In this document: piece after piece, positions 17,165 to 24,299 of the stretch
Layout of the letters: each line of letters begins with the position of its first letter
Position numbering within the stretch: the stretch's first letter is position 1
NCBI GenBank assembly: GCA_902489665.1
Contig: CABUAT010000014.1
Location: forward strand, 1 to 52,485
From: an uncultured Collinsella sp.
GTDB lineage: Bacteria > Actinomycetota > Coriobacteriia > Coriobacteriales > Coriobacteriaceae
DNA length: 52,485 nucleotides
Direction: 5' to 3'
Program-made: the position numbers and the translations under genes
The notes under the pieces: generated by a model
Told to the model about the DNA's origin: nothing
Database searches by the model: none
Seen by the model: the letters and a program-made list of their open reading frames with translations, nothing else

Positions 17165-18139
17165 ATGAACGGTTCGCATCTCGTTAAGATTTCCCGCCGC
17201 AGGGGAACTAAGTACACATTTACCATCAAGCGGAACATCACAATTGTGCGTGGCGATAGTGGCACGGGTAAGACGACACTGTTTGACATGGTCGCAGACT
17301 ACATGCGAACGGGCGAGCAGTCGGGTGTCTCCTTGCAATGCGATTGTCCCTGTGTCGCCCTGACCGATTATGATTGGCGAAACCAGCTTTCGTCCGTTCA
17401 TGACTCGATTGTATTTGTCGATGAGGGCTTAAAAGAGATCCATTCTGATGAGTTTGCCCATCATGTGCTGTATTCCTCGAATTATTTCGTGCTGATCTCA
17501 AGGGCTGATTTCCCCAATCTTCCGTATAGCGTGGATGAGATTTACAAGATTAAGACGAGCGGAAAATACCATTCTTTCGTCCCTGTTTATCAAGATCGCG
17601 GAAATCATCGTTATGCTATTTCCCGATCGGCGCCAAAACAGGACTTTTCTATCCTTCTATGCGAGGACAGTAAGTCTGGTTTCCAGTTCTTTGAACGGCA
17701 TTTCGCTGATAGTGAGCTTACCTGTGCTTCGGCCATGACGAACAGCGCGATTTTGGGCTGGTTGGATCAGCATTTCGACGATCGCGTGTTTGTTGTCGCG
17801 GACGGAGCGGCATTTGGGTGCTATGCGGACCGCGTCCTTAAGCTGCAAGACATTCATCGCGATACTGTTACGGTTTGTCTTCCCGAGTCATTCGAGTGGC
17901 TTCTGCTGAGCTCTGGCGTAATTTCAGGGTTAGATGTTAAGGCGGTTTTGGAAACCCCAGAAGCCTTTGTAAACAGTGAGAAGTTTAAAAGCTGGGAAGA
18001 CTTCTTCTATAAGTACTTACGCGATAAAACTGGGAATTCGGTCTTCCGGTACGACAAAGACTGCATTCCGGAGGCGTTTTGTAGGGGAAGTAATTCTGCG
18101 AAGGTCATGGCTCTTATCGCATGCCGAAATGTCCGATAG
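17165..18139 (+). CDS. P-loop ATPase-like protein partnered with DUF4869
   Basis: A 324-residue soluble protein. Walker A is GDSGTGKTT (residues 30-38) and a Walker B-like SIVFVDEG (81-88) follows, so the first 150 residues form a compact P-loop NTPase. Residues about 160-324 form a second domain starting SILLCEDSKSG with VFVVADGAAFG at 208-218; the acidic pattern is loosely like a TOPRIM fold, but not enough to claim it. It follows the DUF4869-like gene closely and shares its base composition. I do not recognise a named family. A regulatory, stress or defence role is possible; none is shown by sequence. Confidence 0.7.
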   Translation: MNGSHLVKISRRRGTKYTFTIKRNITIVRGDSGTGKTTLFDMVADYMRTGEQSGVSLQCDCPCVALTDYDWRNQLSSVHDSIVFVDEGLKEIHSDEFAHHVLYSSNYFVLISRADFPNLPYSVDEIYKIKTSGKYHSFVPVYQDRGNHRYAISRSAPKQDFSILLCEDSKSGFQFFERHFADSELTCASAMTNSAILGWLDQHFDDRVFVVADGAAFGCYADRVLKLQDIHRDTVTVCLPESFEWLLLSSGVISGLDVKAVLETPEAFVNSEKFKSWEDFFYKYLRDKTGNSVFRYDKDCIPEAFCRGSNSAKVMALIACRNVR

Positions 18140-18214
18140 TTTTGTTGAATAGTGTCGCGGCGTCACTTCCTGCGGCATACTAAAGAAGCTGTACTTGCTT
18201 CAGATTGGATTTTC

Positions 18215-19234
18215 ATGTCTGAGATTTTTGAACCTAAGAACATCATCGTCACGGGCGGTTGCGGCTTCATCGGCAGCAACTTCGTGCACTACGTGGTGAA
18301 GAACCACCCGGGCGTCCACGTGACCGTCCTGGACAAGCTGACCTACGCCGGCAACCCCGAGAACATCGCGGGGCTGCCCGAGGACAGGGTCGAGCTCGTC
18401 GTCGGTGACATCTGCGACGCGGAGCTGCTCGATAGGATCGTCCCCGGCCACGACGCGATCGTGCACTACGCCGCAGAGAGCCACAACGACAACTCCATCG
18501 CCGACCCGGAGCCGTTCTTGCGCACCAACGTGGAGGGCACCTTCCGCCTGCTGGAGGCCGTCCGCAAATATGGCGTCCGCTACCACCACGTCTCCACCGA
18601 CGAGGTCTACGGCGACCTGGCGCTCGACGACCCCGCCAAGTTCACCGAGGAGACGCCGTATAAGCCCTCGAGCCCCTATAGCTCCACCAAGGCGAGTTCC
18701 GACATGCTCGTGCGCGCATGGACCCGCACCTACGGCCTGCACACCACGATCTCCAACTGCTCCAACAACTACGGCCCCTACCAGCACGTGGAGAAGTTCA
18801 TCCCCAGGCAGATCACGAACATCGTCGACGGCGTCCGCCCCAAGCTCTACGGGAAGGGCGAGAACGTCCGCGACTGGATCCACACCGAGGACCACAGCTC
18901 CGCGGTGTGGGACATCCTCACCAAGGGCCGCATGGGGGAGACCTACCTCATCGGCGCCAATGGGGAGAAGAACAACATCACCGTCCTGCGCATGATCCTG
19001 GAGGCCATGGGCCGCGACCCCGAGGACTTCGACTGGGTCGCCGACCGCCCCGGCCACGACCGCCGCTACGCCATCGACTCGACCAAGCTCCAGCGCGAGC
19101 TGGGCTGGAGGCCGGCCCACATCGACTTCGCCGAGGGCCTGAAGGCCACCATCGACTGGTACGTGGCCAACGAGTCTTGGTGGCGCCCGGCCAAGGAGGC
19201 CACCGAGGCCCGTTACCGCGCACAGGGCCAGTAG
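18215..19234 (+). CDS. rfbB: dTDP-glucose 4,6-dehydratase RmlB/RfbB
   Basis: A 339-residue short-chain dehydrogenase-type enzyme converting dTDP-glucose to dTDP-4-keto-6-deoxyglucose. Seen: NIIVTGGCGFIGSNF (NAD site), STDEVYGDL with the catalytic Asp-Glu pair, SPYSSTKASSD with Tyr-x3-Lys, and NCSNNYGPYQ. ATG at 18215 gives the usual N-terminus; no strong ribosome site precedes it, and an in-frame GTG at 18152 would add 21 residues not typical of the family. The GC content rises sharply within the first codons. Followed 14 bases later by the rfbC-rfbD fusion. Confidence 0.95.
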   Translation: MSEIFEPKNIIVTGGCGFIGSNFVHYVVKNHPGVHVTVLDKLTYAGNPENIAGLPEDRVELVVGDICDAELLDRIVPGHDAIVHYAAESHNDNSIADPEPFLRTNVEGTFRLLEAVRKYGVRYHHVSTDEVYGDLALDDPAKFTEETPYKPSSPYSSTKASSDMLVRAWTRTYGLHTTISNCSNNYGPYQHVEKFIPRQITNIVDGVRPKLYGKGENVRDWIHTEDHSSAVWDILTKGRMGETYLIGANGEKNNITVLRMILEAMGRDPEDFDWVADRPGHDRRYAIDSTKLQRELGWRPAHIDFAEGLKATIDWYVANESWWRPAKEATEARYRAQGQ

Positions 19235-19248
19235 GAGGGGAGAGAGAC

Positions 19249-20703
19249 ATGGCAGACATCGCATTCGAGAAGGATCTCGCCGTCGCCGAGACCGGCATCG
19301 TGGGCCTCAAGGTCGTCGACCTCGCCGTCCACGGCGACTCGCGCGGCTGGTTCAAGGAGAACTGGCAGCGCGCCAAGATGACCGCGCTGGGCATCCCGGA
19401 CCTCAGGGTCGTCCAGAACAACGTCTCCTACAACGACAGCCGCGGCGTCACCCGCGGCATCCACGCGGAGCCCTGGGACAAGTTCATCTCCGTGGCCCGC
19501 GGTTCCGTCTTCGGCGCCTGGGTGGACCTGCGCGAGGGCAGCGAGACCTTCGGCAAGGTGTTCACGACCGTTTTGGATCCCAGCAAGGCCATCTACGTCC
19601 CGCGCGGCGTGGGCAACTCCTTCCAGGCCCTGGAGGACGGCACCGCCTACACCTACCTGGTGGACGCCCACTGGTCGCTCGAGCTGAAGAGGACCTACAC
19701 CTTCGTGAACCTCGCCGACCCCGAGCTCGCCATCGAGTGGCCGATCCCGCTCGACCAGGCCACCGTCTCCGAGGCGGACCTCAACCACCCGATGCTGAGG
19801 GACGTCGTCCCCATGGCGCCGAAGCGCACCCTCGTCACCGGCTGCAACGGCCAGCTGGGCCATGCGGTGCGCGCGCTCGCCGAGGAGCGCGGCGTCGCCA
19901 AGGACTTCGACTTCTGCGACATCGACACCTTCGACATGTCCGACCCGGACGCCTACGCGCAGTACGACTGGTCGCTCTACGGCACCGTGATCAACTGCGG
20001 TGCCTACACGGCGGTCGATAAAGCGGAGGCCCCCGAGGGCCGCGTGACCGCCTGGAAGGCCAACGCCACCGGCCCGGCCCTGCTCGCCCGCACCTGCGCC
20101 GGGCACGGGATCACCCTCGTGCACGTGTCCTCCGACTACGTCTTCGACGGCACGGCCGAGGTCCATACCGAGGACGAGCCCCTCAGCCCGCTGTCCGTCT
20201 ACGGCCAGACCAAGGCCGCGGGCGACATTGCCGTGGCCGGCTGCCCCCGCCACTACATCATGCGCAGCTCCTGGGTCATCGGCGAGGGGCACAACTTCGT
20301 CAAGACGATGAAGGCGCTCTCCGACCGCGTCGCCGACCCGGACGACAAGCTGGACCAGGTCACCGTCGTGGACGACCAGCTGGGCCGCCTGACCTTCACG
20401 CGCGACATGGCGCGGGCCATCTTCCATGTGCTGGGGACGCACGCCCCCTACGGCACCTACGACTGCACCGGCTCCGGCGCCGTGAAGTCCTGGGCCGACA
20501 TCGCCCGCGCCGTCTTCGAGGCCGCCAACGGCAACGGGGACAAGGTCGTGCCGGTCAGCACCGCCGACTACTACGGCGGCGCCGAGGGACCCGTCGCCCC
20601 GCGCCCGGTCCACTCCGCGCTCGACCTTTCCAGGCTCGAGTCGGTCGGGTTCCACATGCCCGACTGGGAGGAAGAGCTTGGGGAGTACCTCAAGACGCTC
20701 TAG
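19249..20703 (+). CDS. rfbC-rfbD: Fused dTDP-4-dehydrorhamnose 3,5-epimerase (RmlC) and dTDP-4-dehydrorhamnose reductase (RmlD)
   Basis: A 484-residue bifunctional protein covering the last two steps of dTDP-L-rhamnose synthesis. Residues about 15-190 are RmlC-like cupin: DSRGWFKE, RGVTRGIHAE (catalytic His), KFISVARG and YVPRGVGNSF. Residues about 197-484 are RmlD: LVTGCNGQLGHAV (NADPH site), NCGAYTAVDKAE, VSSDYVFDG, YGQTKAAGD (Tyr-x3-Lys), VVDDQLG. ATG at 19249 follows an AGGAGGGGAGAG site. Both catalytic halves look intact. Such fusions are known in Actinobacteria and some Firmicutes. With rfbA and rfbB the pathway is complete. Confidence 0.93.
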   Translation: MADIAFEKDLAVAETGIVGLKVVDLAVHGDSRGWFKENWQRAKMTALGIPDLRVVQNNVSYNDSRGVTRGIHAEPWDKFISVARGSVFGAWVDLREGSETFGKVFTTVLDPSKAIYVPRGVGNSFQALEDGTAYTYLVDAHWSLELKRTYTFVNLADPELAIEWPIPLDQATVSEADLNHPMLRDVVPMAPKRTLVTGCNGQLGHAVRALAEERGVAKDFDFCDIDTFDMSDPDAYAQYDWSLYGTVINCGAYTAVDKAEAPEGRVTAWKANATGPALLARTCAGHGITLVHVSSDYVFDGTAEVHTEDEPLSPLSVYGQTKAAGDIAVAGCPRHYIMRSSWVIGEGHNFVKTMKALSDRVADPDDKLDQVTVVDDQLGRLTFTRDMARAIFHVLGTHAPYGTYDCTGSGAVKSWADIARAVFEAANGNGDKVVPVSTADYYGGAEGPVAPRPVHSALDLSRLESVGFHMPDWEEELGEYLKTL

Positions 20704-20725
20704 CCGCTATCAACTTTTCGAGAGT

Positions 20726-20755
20726 AAAAGCCGCCGTTCTTTAACGGCGGCTTTT
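20726..20755. terminator. Bidirectional terminator between rfbC-rfbD and the reverse-strand GT2
   Basis: Perfect 13-bp stem aaaagccgccgtt / aacggcggctttt with a 4-nt loop, A-rich on the left and T-rich on the right, so it can work on both strands. It lies between convergent genes. Confidence 0.85.
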
Positions 20756-20808
20756 CTTGTTGATGGCTATCTGCGCAGTGGTGCCAATAGTATTTTGCGG
20801 AAGATCTT

Positions 20809-21777
20809 TCACTCGCTTGGCGTGGTGGCGGACCTGCCGGGCTGGTCATCGTAGGCGTATTTGCTGTACACGTTGACCTCCCACTGCTTTTTTTCGACCT
20901 TTGCCACGGAATCGAGGATGAAGCCGGTCGCAAGGCTCAGACCGCACAGGAACATAAACGACGCGGCGAGCATGGCGGTGGGGAAGCGCGGAACGAGGCC
21001 GGTCTGGAAATACTCGACAACGATGGGCGTGCCCAAGGCGAGGCCGATCACCGCAAACAGAAGCGCGACGAGGCTGAAGAACTTCAGAGGGCGGTAGTCC
21101 TTGAACAGCGTGCCAATCATCGCAACGACTTTAATGCCGTCGCTTACGGTATTGAGCTTGGACTCGGAACCTTCCGGACGGTCGCGGTACTCGATGGGCA
21201 CATCCTTGATGCGCCAGCGGTGGTCGACGGCGTGGATCGAGAGCTCGGTTTCGATCTGGAAGCCCTCGGAAAGCACAGGGAAGGTTTTAACGAACGGGCG
21301 GCTCATGGCACGGTAGCCGGTCATGACATCATCGAAGCTGTAGCCATAGATCCACTTGATCATGGCACGGACCAGATTGTTGCCAAAGCCGTGGAAGGCA
21401 CGCTTGTTCTCCTCGGCATAGGTGCCGTTGGAAAGGCGATCGCCTACGGTCATGTCGGCCGTGCCGCTGAGGATAGGCTCGCAGAGGGCTTTGGCCGCCT
21501 CGGCGGGGTAGGTGTCGTCGCCGTCGACCATCAGGTAGCAATCGGCGTCGATGTCGCGAAACATCTGGCGGCACACGTTGCCCTTTCCCTGACGGGGCTC
21601 AAAGCGGACCGTGGCGCCGTGCTCGGTGGCGATGCGTGAGGTATCGTCCGACGAGTTGTTGTCATAGACATAGACCGTCGCTTGCGGAAGCTCGCGGTGA
21701 AAGTCGTCGATGACTTTGCCGATCGTGAGCGCTTCGTTGTAGCAGGGGATGATGACGGCGATGGATTCAGAATTCAC
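20809..21777 (-). CDS. Membrane-anchored GT2 glycosyltransferase (GtrB/DPM1-like)
   Basis: A 322-residue protein. N-terminal GT2 domain: AVIIPCYNEALTIGKVI, VYDNNSSDDTSRIA, the metal motif MVDGDDTYP, and TGYRAMSRPF. Two C-terminal membrane helices (about 230-250 and 265-290) follow, as in GtrB-type polyprenyl-phosphate glycosyltransferases. GTG start at 21777, seven bases after AAGGAG on the minus strand. It is the only reverse-strand gene in the glycan locus and is divergent from the Wzm/Wzt pair. It probably loads a lipid carrier with glucose or a related sugar for glycan decoration; the sugar is inference. Confidence 0.87.
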   Translation of the reverse strand: MNSESIAVIIPCYNEALTIGKVIDDFHRELPQATVYVYDNNSSDDTSRIATEHGATVRFEPRQGKGNVCRQMFRDIDADCYLMVDGDDTYPAEAAKALCEPILSGTADMTVGDRLSNGTYAEENKRAFHGFGNNLVRAMIKWIYGYSFDDVMTGYRAMSRPFVKTFPVLSEGFQIETELSIHAVDHRWRIKDVPIEYRDRPEGSESKLNTVSDGIKVVAMIGTLFKDYRPLKFFSLVALLFAVIGLALGTPIVVEYFQTGLVPRFPTAMLAASFMFLCGLSLATGFILDSVAKVEKKQWEVNVYSKYAYDDQPGRSATTPSE

Positions 21778-21807
21778 TCAATGCTCCTTATACATTCAAT
21801 CCTTGAA

Positions 21808-21836
21808 AGTATAGCCGTTTGGTCATGGCATCCTAA
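21808..21836 (-). promoter_or_regulatory. Possible promoter of the reverse-strand GT2
   Basis: On the minus strand a TATACT -10 (21813-21808) has TTAGGA 17 bases upstream, a weak -35. It lies in the 160-base divergent region 21778-21937, which must also hold the Wzm promoter; a TATACT at 21893-21898 on the plus strand is a candidate for that. Confidence 0.35.
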
Positions 21837-21937
21837 GATGTGGGTTAGTTCTCCAGTTTTGTTGCGTGAATCGTTTGCATGGTCGTCGGGTCTATACTGT
21901 TCGTTTGTCAACGATTACGAGTAAAGGAGTTGCATCC

Positions 21938-22783
21938 GTGTCGGATCAGACAAAGCAACAAGAAACTCGCAGTCTGCCTGCGACGTTTGCTAAGAACGAA
22001 TTTGAGAAGGATGCGTTTATCCTTCGTCAGCTGGTTACCAAGGATTTTAAGATCAAGTATCGCCGTAGCGTTCTGGGCGTCGCATGGTCGGTGCTCAACC
22101 CGCTGCTGATGATGATCGTCATGGCCATCGTGTTCTCGACGATTTTCGCCCAGGGCCGCAATGGCTCAATTACGCCCGAGATGTACCCGCTGTACTTGAT
22201 CGTGGGTAACGTCACCTTTGCCGTCATGTCCGAGTCTACGAACCAGGCCCTGACGTCGATCGTGGGCGCGGCTCCGCTGCTCAAGAAGGTTAAAGTGCAC
22301 CGCTGGGTCTTCCCGGTGCAGAAGGTGCTCTTCTCGTTGGTCAACTTTGCCTTCTCGCTGGTCGCCGTTGCCATCGTTATGCTGTGGTTCCACGTTATGC
22401 CTTCTTGGCACCTGATTCTGCTGCCGGTCTGCCTACTGCTGCTTATGTGCTTCTGCATGGGCCTGGGCATGATGCTCTCCGCCCTCACGGTCTTCTTCCG
22501 CGATGTCATGCATCTGTGGAGCGTCGTCATTACGGCGTGGACTTACATCACGCCTATTTTCTGGACGACCGACTTCGTTGCGCAAATGCCGCATCTCGTG
22601 CGCATTCTGGTCTATGCGAACCCCATGTATAACTACCTGCAGTTTATGCGCGATATCTTCCTGTTCCAGACTACGCCCTCGCTTATGACGTTTGGTATGT
22701 GCGTTGCCTGGGCGGTTCTTGCGCTTGTTATTGGCTACACCGTGTTCCATAAGTCCGAGCGCAAGTTCATCCTCTACATCTAA
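21938..22783 (+). CDS. Polysaccharide ABC exporter permease (Wzm/TagG-like)
   Basis: A 281-residue ABC-2 type permease with six predicted membrane helices. The KYRRSVLGVAWSVLNPLLMM stretch before helix one, then MWSV-type motifs near HLWSVVITAWTYITPIFW, are typical of Wzm/TagG/RfbA exporters of O-antigen, teichoic acid or rhamnan-type glycans. GTG at 21938 has AAAGGAG eight bases upstream. The ATPase partner follows 11 bases downstream. It would export a lipid-linked glycan finished in the cytoplasm. The substrate is inferred from the locus (rhamnose-containing). Confidence 0.9.
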   Translation: MSDQTKQQETRSLPATFAKNEFEKDAFILRQLVTKDFKIKYRRSVLGVAWSVLNPLLMMIVMAIVFSTIFAQGRNGSITPEMYPLYLIVGNVTFAVMSESTNQALTSIVGAAPLLKKVKVHRWVFPVQKVLFSLVNFAFSLVAVAIVMLWFHVMPSWHLILLPVCLLLLMCFCMGLGMMLSALTVFFRDVMHLWSVVITAWTYITPIFWTTDFVAQMPHLVRILVYANPMYNYLQFMRDIFLFQTTPSLMTFGMCVAWAVLALVIGYTVFHKSERKFILYI

Positions 22784-22794
22784 GGAGTGCTGTG

Positions 22795-23562
22795 ATGACT
22801 GAATCTGTTGTTGATTACAGCGAGCAGCCTCTGGCTGTCGAGGTCGACGACGTCACCATGATCTTTAACATGGCGTCTGAGTCGCTGACCAACCTCAAGG
22901 AGTACTTCATTAAGCTTGCCAAGCACGAGCTGTTCTTTGAGGAGTTTCGGGCGCTTAAGCACATCTCGTTCGATATTCATCGCGGCGAAGTTGTGGGTCT
23001 GGTCGGCACCAATGGTTCCGGCAAGTCTACGATGCTCAAGATCATCGCTGGCGTGCTTGAGCCCAGTGAGGGCAGCGTTAAGGTGCACGGTAACATCGCG
23101 CCGCTGATTGAGCTTGGTGCCGGCTTTGACCCCGAGCTGACCGCCCGCGAGAACATCTATCTGAACGGTGCCCTGCTCGGCTACACCAAGGAGTTCATCG
23201 ACGCCAACTTTGACGGCATTATCGAGTTCGCTGAGCTGCAGAACTTTGTCGACATGCCGCTTAAGAACTTCTCCTCGGGCATGGTGGCGCGTATTGCCTT
23301 TGCAATCGCGACGATCACCGAGCCCGATATTCTGATCGTTGACGAGACGCTGTCCGTCGGCGATGTGTTCTTCCAGCAAAAGTGCGAGGCTCGCATTCAG
23401 CACTTTATCCAGAGCGGTGACGTGACGGTTCTGTTCGTTTCGCACTCCATGGAGCAGGTTGAGCGCATCTGCCAGCGTGCCGTTTGGATTGAGAAGGGTG
23501 ACCTTCGCATGGACGGCCCGGTCGATGAGGTCTGCAAGGCGTATCGCGAGCAGTTCAACTAG
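22795..23562 (+). CDS. Polysaccharide ABC exporter ATPase (Wzt/TagH-like)
   Basis: A 255-residue ATP-binding subunit. Walker A GTNGSGKST, Q-loop region ELGAGFDPELTARENI, signature LKNFSSGM, Walker B ILIVDETLSVGD and switch His in FVSHSM. GAGFDPELTARENIYLNG is specific to the Wzt/TagH group. It lacks the C-terminal carbohydrate-binding domain found in some Wzt proteins, so it likely does not select the glycan end. ATG at 22795 has AAGGAG seven bases upstream. Pairs with the permease just before. Confidence 0.93.
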   Translation: MTESVVDYSEQPLAVEVDDVTMIFNMASESLTNLKEYFIKLAKHELFFEEFRALKHISFDIHRGEVVGLVGTNGSGKSTMLKIIAGVLEPSEGSVKVHGNIAPLIELGAGFDPELTARENIYLNGALLGYTKEFIDANFDGIIEFAELQNFVDMPLKNFSSGMVARIAFAIATITEPDILIVDETLSVGDVFFQQKCEARIQHFIQSGDVTVLFVSHSMEQVERICQRAVWIEKGDLRMDGPVDEVCKAYREQFN

Positions 23563-23564
23563 GT

Positions 23565-23570
23565 TATAAT
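23565..23570 (+). promoter_or_regulatory. Possible -10 box for tRNA-Arg(TCT)
   Basis: A consensus TATAAT overlaps the end of the Wzt-like gene, 46 bases ahead of the tRNA. No good -35 is visible at 16-18 bases, so this is tentative. Confidence 0.35.
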
Positions 23571-23616
23571 TACTTGCGCCCGACAGGCTTGCGCTTGCTT
23601 GGGCGTGTGGTTATTT

Positions 23617-23693
23617 GCTCCATTAGCTCAGTTGGATAGAGCAGGGGACTTCTAATCCCAAGGTCGACGGTTCGAATCCGCCATGGAGCACCA
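23617..23693 (+). tRNA. tRNA-Arg (anticodon TCT)
   Basis: Seventy-seven bases with encoded CCA. The acceptor arms GCTCCAT / ATGGAGC pair fully; the D arm is GCTC...GAGC; the anticodon loop CTTCTAA carries TCT at 23651-23653; the T arm holds GGTTCGAATCC. The outermost anticodon-stem pair is G-A, a mismatch. It reads AGA/AGG codons. Confidence 0.93.
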
Positions 23694-23703
23694 TCGTTTA
23701 TTA

Positions 23704-23735
23704 AGCCCGGACCGCTTGGTGGTCTGGGCTTTTTT
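23704..23735 (+). terminator. Intrinsic terminator after tRNA-Arg(TCT)
   Basis: Stem agcccggacc / ggtctgggct with one G-U pair and 7-nt loop, followed directly by a T-run (23730-23735). It starts 11 bases after the tRNA CCA. The rest of the gap to 23797 shows nothing more. Confidence 0.88.
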
Positions 23736-23797
23736 CATCTTGTATGCTGCTGAAGCCGAGCGCGAACAAGCCGCTGCTGTTTGTTGGGGTTGGCATT

Positions 23798-24235
23798 TTA
23801 CTTTTCCAGATGCTCTTTCAGCAGCTCCAGCGCGTGGGCGTAGCCCTGGAGGCCTTCGCCGGTGATGGTGGCGAAGCAGGCTAGGCGTGCATAGCTCACC
23901 TGGCGGAAGTCCTCGCGCGTCTCTACGGCACTGATGTGCACCTCGACGGCAGGGATGGCGACGGCCCTGAGGGCGTCAAGGATTGCCACGCTTGTGTGCG
24001 TGTAGGCGGCCGGGTTGATGACGATGCCGTCGACCTTTCCGTAAGCCTCCTGGATCTTGTCGACGATGCTGCCCTCGTGGTTAGACTGGAAGACCTCGAC
24101 CTCGTCGAAGCCCTGTGCGGCACCCGCTTCCTGGCAGATCTGCACTAAGCGATCGTAGTTGTCGCTGCCGTAGATGCCTGGCTCGCGAATGCCGAGCATG
24201 TTGAGGTTGGGGCCGTTAATGACGAGTGCTTTCAT
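23798..24235 (-). CDS. aroQ: 3-dehydroquinate dehydratase, type II
   Basis: A 145-residue enzyme that removes water from 3-dehydroquinate to give 3-dehydroshikimate, third step of the shikimate pathway. Seen: VINGPNLNMLGIREPGIYG (catalytic Tyr and lid), the SNHEGSIVDKI motif, NPAAYTHTSVAI and VEVHISAVETREDFR with the catalytic His. Length is standard. ATG at 24235 has AAAGGA on the minus strand seven bases upstream. Last gene of the aromatic block and separated from aroEK by a strong hairpin, so its expression may be uncoupled from the rest. Confidence 0.96.
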   Translation of the reverse strand: MKALVINGPNLNMLGIREPGIYGSDNYDRLVQICQEAGAAQGFDEVEVFQSNHEGSIVDKIQEAYGKVDGIVINPAAYTHTSVAILDALRAVAIPAVEVHISAVETREDFRQVSYARLACFATITGEGLQGYAHALELLKEHLEK

Positions 24236-24256
24236 GGTTGCTTCCTTTGCAGTTGA

Positions 24257-24297
24257 AAAACCACCACAAAGGTGCCTGCCCCCTTTGTGGTGGTTTT
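24257..24297 (-). terminator. Terminator or attenuator hairpin between aroEK and aroQ
   Basis: Perfect 16-bp stem (24257-24272 and 24282-24297) with a 9-nt loop; on the minus strand it ends in a run of T. It begins three bases after the aroEK stop and ends 21 bases before the aroQ start, so it should reduce read-through into aroQ. Confidence 0.75.
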
Positions 24298-24299
24298 GG

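Noticed and set aside
17165..18139. ATPase gene considered as an OLD-family nuclease
   Set aside because: The ATPase domain is too short and the TOPRIM Glu and DxD residues cannot be placed with confidence.
18718..19248. Upstream in-frame extension of the rfbC-rfbD fusion into rfbB
   Set aside because: The extension is an out-of-frame reading of rfbB; the strong AGGAGG site fixes the start at 19249.
18200..20655. Long minus-strand frames opposite rfbB and rfbC-rfbD
   Set aside because: They arise from extreme GC at third codon positions; translations are repetitive in composition with no motif.
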